This document shows, piece after piece, positions 35,682 to 44,600 of a stretch of 58,764 bases of DNA (positions are counted from its first letter, which is position 1; the number at the start of each line of letters is the position of its first letter). The DNA is from Comamonadaceae bacterium CD01. Lineage in GTDB: Bacteria; Pseudomonadota; Gammaproteobacteria; Burkholderiales; Burkholderiaceae_C. The position numbers and the translations under genes are program-made. The DNA lies in contig PGEI01000008.1 of assembly GCA_002894305.1 (NCBI GenBank), positions 1 through 58,764 on the forward strand. The letters are read 5' to 3'. The notes beneath the pieces were generated by a model that saw only the letters and a program-made list of their open reading frames with translations, did no database searches and was not told the origin of the DNA.

Positions 35682-36290
35682 ATGATCCGATTCACCAAGA
35701 CCACCCTCGTCGCCAGCCTGGCCTCGGCCCTGATGGTTCTGGGCGCAGCGCCCACCATGGCCGCCCCGGCCGCAGATGGCGCCGCCGCCGTGCAGCAGGA
35801 CAAGCCCCCGCGCGCCGAGCGCCAGCAGCGCCGCGCCCTGACGCCCGAGCAGCGCCAGCAGGCCATGGCCCAGCGCATGGATGCGTTCAAGCAGAAGCTG
35901 CAGATCACGCCGCAGCAGCAAGGCGCCTGGGACGCCTTCGTGCAGGCGATGCAGCCCAGCCAGCACGCCCGCATCGAGCGCCAGGATCTGCGCAAGCTGA
36001 CCACGCCCGAGCGCGTCGACCACATGCGTGCGCTGCGTGCCCAGCAAGGCGCCGACGCCGACCGCCGCGGCGACGCGCTCAAGACGCTGTACGCCGCGCT
36101 GACGCCTGACCAGCAAAAAACGCTGGACGAACAAGGCAACCGCTGGATGGCCAAGGATCACCGTGGCAGCGAGCACCGCGGCCACGCCATGAAGCACCAC
36201 CGCGGTGACCACCAGGGCTGGAAGGGCCACGGCCCGCGCCACACACCCCAGCCGGCGCCGCAAGGTGCTGCAGGCCAGCCCAATACCTGA
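35682..36290 (+). CDS. Spy/CpxP-like periplasmic protein (LTxxQ motif)
   Basis: The 202-residue exported protein has a signal peptide ending AAPTMAA and a mostly helical body with LTPEQRQQ, MDAFKQKLQITPQQQGAWD and the Spy-type LTPDQQKTLDEQ. The tail is rich in His, Gly and Lys (HRGSEHRGHAMKHHRG), which could bind metals. Family members act as ATP-independent periplasmic chaperones or envelope-stress sensors. The ATG at 35682 follows AAAGGAAG. A strong terminator lies 60 bp after the stop. Confidence 0.82.
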   Translation: MIRFTKTTLVASLASALMVLGAAPTMAAPAADGAAAVQQDKPPRAERQQRRALTPEQRQQAMAQRMDAFKQKLQITPQQQGAWDAFVQAMQPSQHARIERQDLRKLTTPERVDHMRALRAQQGADADRRGDALKTLYAALTPDQQKTLDEQGNRWMAKDHRGSEHRGHAMKHHRGDHQGWKGHGPRHTPQPAPQGAAGQPNT

Positions 36291-36350
36291 GTCAAGCTCC
36301 CGTCCATGTCCGGCGGCGCAACTGCGCCGCCGGGCCAGGCAATCAGCGGC

Positions 36351-36380
36351 AAGGCCTCATCCCCGTGGTGAGGCCTTTTT
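36351..36380 (+). terminator. Rho-independent terminator after the Spy-like gene
   Basis: AAGGCCTCA (36351-36359) pairs with TGAGGCCTT (36369-36377), 9-base loop, followed by a five-T run. Confidence 0.9.
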
Positions 36381-36431
36381 GCGTTCAGCCGTTGCAGTTT
36401 CGTTACACAATAGGAAGGCAAAGGATTCCCA

Positions 36432-37016
36432 ATGACCTCCCTGTTCACCCTTCGACTGAGCGCCGCCCTGGCCGGCGCCGCCGCCAGCCTGGCCATGACG
36501 CCAGTCCAGGCACAGGCCCCATCCGCCGGCACTTTTGCCAACACCCCCGCCGTCTACCTGCAAGGCCAGTGGGCCAGGCATGGCACCAGCGCCGCCACCG
36601 TCGGCCTCATGCTGCCCTGGGACGGCTGGAGCATGGCGCTGTGGGGCGGCCAGTTGCGCGGCCTGTGGGACGTCTACTACAGCCGCTGGTCGTTCGATCG
36701 GGGCCCCGGAGGCAACGACAGCCTGAACCTGCTGGGCGTGACGCCCACGCTGCGCTGGTATTCCAACCAGGGCCGCTCGTCCTGGTTTGTCCAGGCCGGC
36801 ATAGGCCTGACCTATGCCGACCACCGCTACTACACGCCGGCGCGCGAGTTCAGCACGCGCTTCAACTTTGCCGACCACATCGGCGTCGGCATCCACCTGG
36901 GCGCGCAGCGCCGCCACGAGTTGCAGTTGCGCATCGAGCACCTGTCCAACGCCGGCATCAAGCACCCCAATCCGGGCGAGAACTTCATCCAGGTGCGCTA
37001 CGCGCTGCATTACTGA
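36432..37016 (+). CDS. pagL: PagL-like lipid A 3-O-deacylase (acyloxyacyl hydrolase family)
   Basis: The 194-residue outer-membrane beta-barrel protein has a signal peptide ending PVQAQA, alternating hydrophobic strands, and the PagL active-site strand RIEHLSNAGIKHPNPGENF with the His-Ser pair; the C-terminal strand ends YALHY. PagL removes the 3-O-linked acyl chain of lipid A. The size and motif match the short PagL type of beta- and gammaproteobacteria. It stands alone between a terminator and a convergent gene. Confidence 0.85.
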   Translation: MTSLFTLRLSAALAGAAASLAMTPVQAQAPSAGTFANTPAVYLQGQWARHGTSAATVGLMLPWDGWSMALWGGQLRGLWDVYYSRWSFDRGPGGNDSLNLLGVTPTLRWYSNQGRSSWFVQAGIGLTYADHRYYTPAREFSTRFNFADHIGVGIHLGAQRRHELQLRIEHLSNAGIKHPNPGENFIQVRYALHY

Positions 37017-37053
37017 TCTGATCCGGCGGCTGCGCCCGCCGGTCGGTGCATTC

Positions 37054-37075
37054 ATTGCGGCGCCCTCGCCGCGAT
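37054..37075. repeat. Short hairpin repeat, copy 2
   Basis: ATTGCGGCG-CCCT-CGCCGCGAT, matching the hairpin at 6488-6509 except for one base. Just before it lies another hairpin, CCGGCGG-CTGCGC-CCGCCGG (37023-37042). Both sit between convergent genes. Confidence 0.6.
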
Positions 37076-37094
37076 CCGTGTACGGCAAGCCGCG

Positions 37095-38348
37095 TCAATG
37101 CCAGAGGACGTACGCCAGCGCAACCGCCGCCACCAGCCCCACCAGGTCAGCCCACAGCGCGCAGGCCAGCGCGTGGCGCGTGTGCTTGACGCCGACGCTG
37201 CCAAAGTACACCGCCAGCACGTAGAAGGTGGTCTCGGTCGAGCCCTGGATGATGGCCGCCAGCCGCCCGGCGAATGACTCGACGCCGTGCGTCTGCAGCA
37301 CGTCGATCATCAGTCCGCGCGCGCCCGCGCCTGACAGCACCTTCATCAGCCCCACGGGCAGCGCCGGCAGAAAGTCGGTGTTCAAGCCCAGCGCGGTCAC
37401 CACAAGGCGCAGCGCGTCCAGCAGCATGTCCATGCAGCCGGCGGCGCGAAACCAGCCAATGGCCACCAGAATGGCGACCAGGTAGGGAACGATGTCCACG
37501 GCCACGCCAAAGCCCTGGCGTGCACCGTCGATGAAGGCGTCGTACGCATTGACGCGCCGCCACGCGGCCGCCACCACGAACAGCACGATGACCGCCAGAA
37601 TGCTGGCCGCGCCCACGGTGCCGGCCCACAGCGCGGCCTGATCGGCCGGCAGGCGCGCCAGAAAGGCCACCAGCGCCAGCGGCAGGCCGGCGGCGGCGGC
37701 CAGCGTCAGCAGCGCGCGCGGGCGCCACAGCGGCAGGCGCTGGCGCACTGCCACGGCCAGCACGCCGGCCAGCAGCCCGGCCAGCGTGACCAGCAGCGTC
37801 GGCAAAAAAATGTCGGCCGCATTGAAGCCCGCGCCCAGTCCCTGGCGCAGCGCCACGCTCTGGCGGATCGCGATCACCGAGGTCGGAATCAGCGTCAGCC
37901 CGGCGGTGTTCATCACGACGAACATGATCTGCGCGTTGCTGGCCGTGCCTTCGCTCTCGCGGTTGAGTGTTTGCAGCTCGCGCATCGCGGTCAGACCCAG
38001 CGGCGTGGCAGCGTTGTCCAGCCCCAGCAGGTTGGCCGACAGGTTCATCGTCATCGCGCCCTGTGCCGGGTGGTCGGCCGGTACGCCCGGAAACAGGCGG
38101 CGAAACAGCGGCTGCGCCAGCCGCGCCAGCAGCTGCACCATGCCGGCCTGCTCGCCCACGCGCATCAGGCCAAGCCACAGCGCCATCACGCCGGCCAGGC
38201 CCAGCGAGATCTCGAAGCCGGCACGCGCGCTGTCGAAGCTGGCCGTCATCAGGGCCTGGAAGATCTGCGCGTCGCCCTGCCACCAGCGCCAGCAGGCGGT
38301 GGCAAAGGCGACCAGGAAGAAGGCCGACCAGATGCGGTTGAGCGCCAT
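37095..38348 (-). CDS. SpmA-SpmB-like fused membrane protein (nucleoside-recognition domains)
   Basis: The 417-residue integral membrane protein fuses the halves known in Bacillus as spore maturation proteins A and B. The N-half has NLSANLLGLDNAATPLGLTA and FVVMNTAGLTLIPTSVIAIR; the C-half has DGARQGFGVAVDIVPYLVAI, KVLSGAGARGLM and the QGSTETTFYVLAVYFG motif. In non-sporulating bacteria the function is unknown; transport of a nucleoside or peptide-like compound has been suggested for the Gate domain. It lies just downstream of the DAHP synthase gene on the same strand. Confidence 0.9.
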   Translation of the reverse strand: MALNRIWSAFFLVAFATACWRWWQGDAQIFQALMTASFDSARAGFEISLGLAGVMALWLGLMRVGEQAGMVQLLARLAQPLFRRLFPGVPADHPAQGAMTMNLSANLLGLDNAATPLGLTAMRELQTLNRESEGTASNAQIMFVVMNTAGLTLIPTSVIAIRQSVALRQGLGAGFNAADIFLPTLLVTLAGLLAGVLAVAVRQRLPLWRPRALLTLAAAAGLPLALVAFLARLPADQAALWAGTVGAASILAVIVLFVVAAAWRRVNAYDAFIDGARQGFGVAVDIVPYLVAILVAIGWFRAAGCMDMLLDALRLVVTALGLNTDFLPALPVGLMKVLSGAGARGLMIDVLQTHGVESFAGRLAAIIQGSTETTFYVLAVYFGSVGVKHTRHALACALWADLVGLVAAVALAYVLWH

Positions 38349-38379
38349 CGCGGTTCTGGGCGGTCGGGGGGCGTGTGGT

Positions 38380-39483
38380 TCAGGCTGTGCGTGCGGCGCG
38401 GCGCGCGCGCACCGCAGCAGCCAGGCCTTCGAGCACCGGCACCGTCTGCCCGAAGCTGATGCAGGCGTCGGTCACCGACACGCCGTGCGCCAGCGGCTTG
38501 CCGGCCACATGATCCTGGCGGCCCTCCTCCAGGTTGCTCTCGATCATCACGCCGGTGATGCGCGCATCGCCCGCCGAAATCTGCCCGGCAATGTCTTGCG
38601 CCACGACGATCTGGCGCGCGTGCTGCTTGCTGCTGTTGGCGTGCGAGCAGTCGATCATCACCTGCGGGCGCAGCCCCGACTTTTCCAGCAGCGCGCAGGC
38701 GGCCTGCACGTCGGCCGCGCTGTAGTTGGGCGCCTTGCCGCCGCGCAGAATGACGTGGCAGTCCTGGTTGCCGCGCGTCTCGAAGATCGCCGCCTGCCCC
38801 ATCTTGGTCATGCCCATGAAGGCGTGGGGCGCCTGCGCCGACAGCATCGCGTCGACGGCCACCTTCACGCCGCCGTCGGTGCCGTTCTTGAAGCCCACCG
38901 GGCAGCTCAGGCCGCTGGCCAGCTGGCGGTGGCTCTGGCTCTCGGTGGTGCGTGCGCCAATCGCGCCCCAGCTCACCAGGTCGCTGATGTACTGCGGGCT
39001 GAGCAGATCCAGAAACTCGGTGCCCACCGGCAGGCCCAGCGCCAGCACGTCCAGCAGCAGCGCGCGGGCGCGCTCAAGCCCCTCGTTGATCGCGTAGCTG
39101 CCATCCATGCGCGGGTCGTTGATGTAGCCCTTCCAGCCGATCGTGGTGCGGGGCTTTTCAAAGTACACGCGCATCACGACCAGCAAATCCTGCGCCAGCG
39201 CATCGGCCTGGGCCTTGAGCCGGCGCGCGTACTCCATGGCCTGGCCATGGTCGTGGATGGAGCACGGCCCGACGACGACGATGAGCCGGTCGTCCTTGCC
39301 ATGCAGCACGCGCGAGAGCGCGCGGCGGCTGGCCTCGACCAGGTCTTGCGCCGCGTCGGGCGCGGGCAGCCATTCTTCGAGGATGGCCGGGGTGATCAGG
39401 GGGCGCACCGTCTTGATGCGCAAGTCGTCGATGCGGGTGGTGTCCTGCGTGCGCGGGGCGCCTTGGGTGTGAAGCGTGGTCAT
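38380..39483 (-). CDS. aroG: 3-deoxy-7-phosphoheptulonate synthase (DAHP synthase), class I
   Basis: First enzyme of the shikimate pathway, joining phosphoenolpyruvate and erythrose 4-phosphate. The 367-residue TIM barrel shows VVVGPCSIHD, MRVYFEKPRTTIGWKGYIND, GARTTESQSHRQLASGLSCP, GFKNGTDGG, HVILRGGK and DCSHANSSK, all characteristic of the AroF/G/H family including the metal-binding Cys, His, Glu and Asp. Which aromatic amino acid inhibits it cannot be read reliably. Confidence 0.96.
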   Translation of the reverse strand: MTTLHTQGAPRTQDTTRIDDLRIKTVRPLITPAILEEWLPAPDAAQDLVEASRRALSRVLHGKDDRLIVVVGPCSIHDHGQAMEYARRLKAQADALAQDLLVVMRVYFEKPRTTIGWKGYINDPRMDGSYAINEGLERARALLLDVLALGLPVGTEFLDLLSPQYISDLVSWGAIGARTTESQSHRQLASGLSCPVGFKNGTDGGVKVAVDAMLSAQAPHAFMGMTKMGQAAIFETRGNQDCHVILRGGKAPNYSAADVQAACALLEKSGLRPQVMIDCSHANSSKQHARQIVVAQDIAGQISAGDARITGVMIESNLEEGRQDHVAGKPLAHGVSVTDACISFGQTVPVLEGLAAAVRARRAARTA

Positions 39484-39537
39484 GGGAAAAGAGTCGAGAG
39501 AAAAATCAGGAAGGGCGGCGCCTGTGGGCTGCGCGCG

Positions 39538-40071
39538 TCAAGGCCGGCGATACGCGGTTGCCTGGCGCGACCAGTACGGGCCGTCGAGCCGATCCACGCG
39601 CACCGTGCCGCCGCTGGACGGCGCGTGTACGAAGCGGCCCTGGCCGACGTAAATGCCCGCGTGCGTGGGCCTGCGCCCGCCAAAGACGACCAGGTCGCCG
39701 CTGCGCAACTCGCCTTGGTCGACGTCGAAGCCAAAGTCATTGAGTTGCGCCACGGTGCGCGGCGGCGCCAGCCCGGTGCGGCTGCGGTAGACGTAGCCAA
39801 TCAGGCCGCTGCAGTCAAAACCACCGTCGGGCGTGTTGCCGCCCCAGCGGTAGGGCGTGCCCACCAGGCCCAGCGCGTGGATGGCGATGTCGCTGGCCTG
39901 CTCGCTCGACAGGCGCGAATACGCGGGTGCGGAGGTGCGCCGCGGCGGCGCGCTGGAGCAGGCGGCCAACACCAGCACGGGCGCCAGCGCCAGCCAGCGC
40001 CGCCGGGGTTGATCGATCTGTGGGGCCGCCATGGCGGGTGAGCTTAGCGTATCGACGGCAGCGTCAGCCAT
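39538..40071 (-). CDS. NlpC/P60 family lipoprotein (peptidoglycan endopeptidase)
   Basis: The 177-residue protein has a lipobox-like LVLAACSS after a short hydrophobic stretch and a C-terminal NlpC/P60 domain with the catalytic Cys in GGFDCSGLIGYVY, His in PTHAGIYVGQG and the third polar residue in FVHAPSSGG. It probably cleaves the D-Glu-mesoDAP bond in wall peptides and resembles MepS/Spr. An internal ATG at 40032 (MAAPQIDQ) would give a more usual signal peptide and may be the true start. Confidence 0.88.
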   Translation of the reverse strand: MADAAVDTLSSPAMAAPQIDQPRRRWLALAPVLVLAACSSAPPRRTSAPAYSRLSSEQASDIAIHALGLVGTPYRWGGNTPDGGFDCSGLIGYVYRSRTGLAPPRTVAQLNDFGFDVDQGELRSGDLVVFGGRRPTHAGIYVGQGRFVHAPSSGGTVRVDRLDGPYWSRQATAYRRP

Positions 40072-40771
40072 GCACGCGGCGCGCCCAATCCTCTACCTGG
40101 CCATGCTCCAGGCGCGCCTGCACCAGCTTCTCCCACGACGCGGGCAGGCGCAGCTGCGCCAGCTGCTGCAGCTGGGTGCGATCCAGCGCGTGGTGGTACA
40201 GCACGTCGACCACGCGCGTGAGCGGCCATTCAGGGTGAGGGCGCGCCACTAGCTCGATGGCATCGCCCGCCTGCAACTGCCCTTCTTGCAGTACGCGCCA
40301 GTACCAGCCAGTGCGCCCGGTGCGCTGCAGACGCAGCGCCATGTCGCGCTGGCCAAAGCGCACGTTCAGCTTCCAGCAGGGCTGGCGCAGCTGCGCCAGC
40401 TCAAGCAGCGTGCTGCCAATGCGCACCTGGTCGCCCCAGCACAGGCTGGCCTCGGTCACGCCGGTGCTCGCCAGGTTCTCGCCAAAGGCGCCTGGTTGCT
40501 GCAGCACCGGCAGCTCGCCCAGCTCGGCGCGCCACAGCGGGTAGTGCTCCTGCGCGTAGTGGTGTACCGCCTTGTCCGGCCCGCCGTGCACGCGCAAATT
40601 GCCTTGCTCGTCGCCCTCCAGCCCGAGCGCGCGTACGGCCACCGGGCCGGCCACCGGATGCTTGTCAATCGCGCTGCGGTCGCCGGCGCTGCCGTCCGGG
40701 CGCGGATAGGGTTGCACCGTGCCGCGCAGCACGGTGTGGATCTGGCCAATGACGCGGGCGGTAGAAGACAT
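40064..40771 (-). CDS. MOSC domain protein, YiiM-like
   Basis: The MOSC beta-barrel protein of about 235 residues has the motif HGGPDKAVHHYAQEHY, PGAFGENLASTGVTE and the conserved Cys in LRQPCWKLNVRFG, presumed to bind molybdenum cofactor or sulfur; the C-terminal 3-alpha domain (residues from about 170) is also present. YiiM reduces N-hydroxylated compounds in E. coli. The ATG at 40771 is chosen; a GTG at 40795 overlaps the stop of the upstream exonuclease gene and could allow coupled translation. It overlaps the NlpC/P60 start slightly. Confidence 0.88.
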   Translation of the reverse strand: MSSTARVIGQIHTVLRGTVQPYPRPDGSAGDRSAIDKHPVAGPVAVRALGLEGDEQGNLRVHGGPDKAVHHYAQEHYPLWRAELGELPVLQQPGAFGENLASTGVTEASLCWGDQVRIGSTLLELAQLRQPCWKLNVRFGQRDMALRLQRTGRTGWYWRVLQEGQLQAGDAIELVARPHPEWPLTRVVDVLYHHALDRTQLQQLAQLRLPASWEKLVQARLEHGQVEDWARRVHG

Positions 40772-40791
40772 GGCGGTTGTGGTTGAGGGAT

Positions 40792-41415
40792 TCACTCCGA
40801 TTGGACGGCCAAAGTCGGTTGCAGCATGCGCGCCAGGGTCTTGGGCGTGCAGCGCTGCAGCTGCATCAGCTGAGCGTGGTCGGGCCAGGGCAGGCCGTAG
40901 CTGTCTTGCAGCCGCTGCTGCATCGCCGCCAGCAGCGCGGCGGCCATTTCGGCGTCGGCCAGCGCGCGGTGCGCGCGCCCCGGCCGCGGCAGGCCCAGGT
41001 GATCGGTCAAACGGCCCAGCTTGTGGCTGGGCGCGTCGGGGTAGATGCGCCGGCTCAGCAGCACCGTGCAGGCATACGGCTGGGACGCCGCGAGGCCCAG
41101 CAGCGCCAGCTCGGCCTGCCAGAACTTGCTGTCGAACGCCGCGTTGTGCGCCACCATCGGCGCGTCGCCGACAAAGCGTGCCGCCTCGCGCATCACCTGC
41201 GCCGCCGGCGGTGCCTCGCGCAGCATGGCGTTTGTGATGCCCGTCATCTCGGCAATGAAGCGCGGAATCGGCACGCCCGTGTACATCAGGCTGGCAAAGC
41301 GGTCGACCACCCGGCCCTGCTGCACCAGAACAATGCCCACCTCGGTCGCCCGCGCGCCGTGCGCGGGCGTCATGCCGGTGGTTTCAAAGTCGATGACGGC
41401 GATGGGGGAGGGCAT
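40792..41415 (-). CDS. DEDDh 3'-5' exonuclease (DnaQ-like)
   Basis: The 207-residue exonuclease has all DEDDh motifs: ExoI AVIDFETTGM, ExoII VAHNAAFDSKFW and ExoIII HRALADAEMAA. It lacks the polymerase-binding tail of the epsilon subunit and is best called a stand-alone proofreading or repair-type exonuclease. The ATG at 41415 (MPSPIAVIDF) gives the family N-terminus; the upstream open frame reads through AT-richer non-coding DNA. It ends overlapping the MOSC gene. Confidence 0.9.
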   Translation of the reverse strand: MPSPIAVIDFETTGMTPAHGARATEVGIVLVQQGRVVDRFASLMYTGVPIPRFIAEMTGITNAMLREAPPAAQVMREAARFVGDAPMVAHNAAFDSKFWQAELALLGLAASQPYACTVLLSRRIYPDAPSHKLGRLTDHLGLPRPGRAHRALADAEMAAALLAAMQQRLQDSYGLPWPDHAQLMQLQRCTPKTLARMLQPTLAVQSE

Positions 41416-41541
41416 GAGGAAAACGGTGGATGGTGAGTGGTATTTGGGGCGCAACAGGCTTGATTGTGAAGCCAGGCTCAATGCCTGCCGATATTGGTCA
41501 GATTTGAAGCTCCAACTGGTACAAGCAACAGGTTCGGAGCA

Positions 41542-41564
41542 ACCATACGAAAAAATCGTACGGT
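41542..41564. promoter_or_regulatory. Inverted repeat upstream of the exonuclease gene
   Basis: ACCATACGA-AAAAA-TCGTACGGT, nine-base arms with one mismatch. It sits in the 212-bp gap between yhdP and the exonuclease gene, which is AT-richer than its surroundings and otherwise holds nothing recognisable. It may be an operator or overlap a promoter. Confidence 0.4.
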
Positions 41565-41627
41565 TCAAACCTTCCCGGGAGACGATAAAAACTGGGAAGT
41601 GGCTCGCCAATGCGCTCTGCGACGCGA

Positions 41628-44600
41628 CTACTGTTGAGGCTGCTGCCCCTCGCCCGCCGGCCCCTTTTCCCCGCTCTTGCGCGCCACGCGCTCCACCCGC
41701 GGTGCGGCCCAGGATCCGTCGATGCGAAACTCCTGGGTGGCCGCCTCGATGAGGGGGCCGCGCAGAAAGGCCTGGGCGAGAAAACTCCCCAGGCCGATCA
41801 CCGGGTTGATGGCGGTGGCTACGAGCGAGGCGGTCATCGCGTTGATCTCGGGGACGATGACGACGTGCAGGTTCTGCGTCTCGTGCACCAGGTCGGCGCT
41901 GCCTTCCATCAGCACGGCGGCGTTCACGCCCTTCATCTGCAGGTTGTTGGTAGACGCCACGCCCTGTGCCACCCGGGCGTCGCCGCGCACGAAATCAAAC
42001 GCAAAACCCTCGCTGAAGATGTCGCGAAAGTCCAGCGTCAGCCGCCGCGGCAGCGACTGCAGGCTGAGCACGCCCAGCAGCCGCGCCAGGCCGGGGTCGG
42101 CCTTCAGGAACTGGCCGGTCTGCACGTCCATGTGCAGCTGCCCGCCCATGCTGTGCGTGTCGGGCGACAGAGGCGAGCCCAGCCAGCCGATCTGCCCGTC
42201 GATCTTGCCGTGGCCCTTGCGCAGCACGCCGTCCATGCCCAGGCGGTCGAGCAGCGCGCCCGCATCGTCGATGTCCAGCGTGAAGGTGAGCACGGTGCGC
42301 CGCAGCGCCTGGGCGCCTGCGCCGCCGCTGCCCAGCAGCGCCCAGTTGCCGCGCGAGCTGAAGCGCGCCTCGGGCGTGCTCAGGTCAAAGCGTGTCAGCC
42401 GCCACTCGCGCTGCTGGTTGTCGGCCGTGTGGTTGTGCGCGTTGATGTGCAGCTGGCCCAGGCGCTTGCCATGCAGCGTGAAGTGTTCGACAACGATGTC
42501 CAGCCCGGGCAGATGGCTGGGCTGGCGCGGGTTGAGCAGCGCGTCCAGCGCCGCGTCGGTCGACTCGCTGCTGCTTTGCGCAATCTCCAGCCGCTGCAGC
42601 CGCGCGACCAACTGGCCCTGGGGCGTTTTGTCGTCGGGCATCTGGTAGTGCACGCTGCCCTGCAGCTCGCGCGCCTGCACCTGGGAGCGCCACAGCAAAT
42701 CCTCGCGCGTCGCGCTCAGGCGCACGTCGTGCAACTGGCGCGCCTGGGTGCCCAGCCGGGGCGTCTGCAGCGTGATGGTCGTCGGCAGGTATTGCCGCGC
42801 TTCGTCGCCCAGCGCGGATGCGGGTGTGGCGGCAGCGGCGCCAGCGCTTGCGCTCGCGGGCGGCGCCAGCAGCGCGCTCCAGGCGTCAACGTCGATGGCC
42901 GGCAGCTCGGCGTGCGCCTGCACGCCGCGCGCGGGCAGTGGGCCGGTTGTGCCGGTGCCGATGTCCAGGCGCCCGGCAAGCACGCGTGCATCGTCGCCCT
43001 GCAGCGCGCGCAGCCACTGCAGCCGGCCCAGCGTGTCCAGGTCGACGGTCAGCAGGTCGGTCAGCGGCGTCTGCGCGCCGGCGGCGGCCGCGTCGCTCAG
43101 CTGGGTGCTCACGCGCACGCTCTGGCGCGTGTCGGCCGCCTTGCCCAGCGGCGCAGGCGCGTCCAGCGCCATGCCCTGCAGGTCGGTGGTGACGGTGATC
43201 TCGGGCTGGCCGCGGCGCACTCCAAGCGCTAGCGTGTAGGCGCTGCTGCCGCTGGCGTGCTGCGCAAGCTGGGCGACGATGGGCAGCTCGGGCGCTGCGC
43301 GCAGGCCCTCGGCGCTGGCCGTGCCACTGGCGCGCACCTGCACTTCGGGTGCGCCGTCCTTGGCCGTCTGCATGCCGCCCGACAGCTGCACCGGCCCGCC
43401 CAGTGCCTGGCCCTGGACGCCCGCCAGCGTGAAGCCGCCCTCGGTGAACTGCACCTGGCCGCGCGCGGCGCTGACCTTGGGCGCGGCCGGCACGAAGCGC
43501 ACCTCGTTGCCCGCCAGCGTGACGCTGCCGCGCACCGTGGACTGCGCCAGCCGGTCGATGGGCAGCGTGAGCTGCAGGTCAAGCTGCGCCGCGCCGCTGG
43601 CCTGCGCCTGGTCGAGCGCGCCGTCGGTCAGCTGCGCGATGTGCGAGCCGCGCACCAGTGCCAGCATGTCGGCCAGCGGGCCGCGTACCTGGCCGTCCAC
43701 CTCGACCACCGGGTGCTCCAGATCGGCAATGCGCGCCTGCAGCGGCTGCGCCTGCAGCTTGGTCTGGCCGGCAAAGCGGCCGCTGGCGTTTTTCACCTGC
43801 ATTGCGGCGCCGTCGAACACCAGCGTGCCGGCCAGCTGCGTGAGCGCGGGCCAGGGCTTGTCGTCCGGCTCCAGCAGCGACGCGGGCACGTAGTCGTAGC
43901 GCACGCCCTCGACCTGCGCCTCGACGTGGAACTCGCCCGGTCCGTCGCCGGCGAACGGAAAGTTGGCCAGCGCGCCGCGCACGCGAAAGCGCGCCTGGCG
44001 CGCACGCCCCTGGCGCACCGCGTCGCGCACGTAGTGGCGCGCCTCTTGCGGCACGGCCAGCGGCAGGTAGCGGTGCACGCGCGCTCCGTTGGCGCGGCTC
44101 AGGCTGCCCGACAGGTCGAGTACGCCGGGCAGGCGCTGCCCGCCTTGGCCCGTCTTCCAGTTCAGCCGCGCCTGGCCCTGGGCGTCGGCATTGGCAAAGC
44201 GCAGGTCGTCGCTGCTCACCTCGATCTGTCCGCCCTGTATCTGCCAGCGCACGCCGGCGCTGAGCTGGTCGATGGCGATCACCGGGTCTTCGAACACGCC
44301 GGGCAGCGCCAGCGCGCCGTCGTCGACGTGCAGCTGTGCCTGGCCGCCGGCCTGCGTCAGGTCGAACTGCAGTTGCACGCCGCGCACGCCCGGCTGCTGC
44401 GGTTTGGGTTGTGCGACCGTGCCGGCGCTCGCACTCGCGCCCAGCGCCAGATCCTGCACGCGCCCGCGCGCCTGGTATTGCTGCGGCGCGTCCAGCGGGC
44501 CGTGCCAGCTGGCCCGCAGTTGGCGCATTACGCCCTGCGGCGCGGTGCGGCGCAGCAGCTGGTGCATGTCCTTCTGCAGCGGAATGCGCCGGCCTATGCG

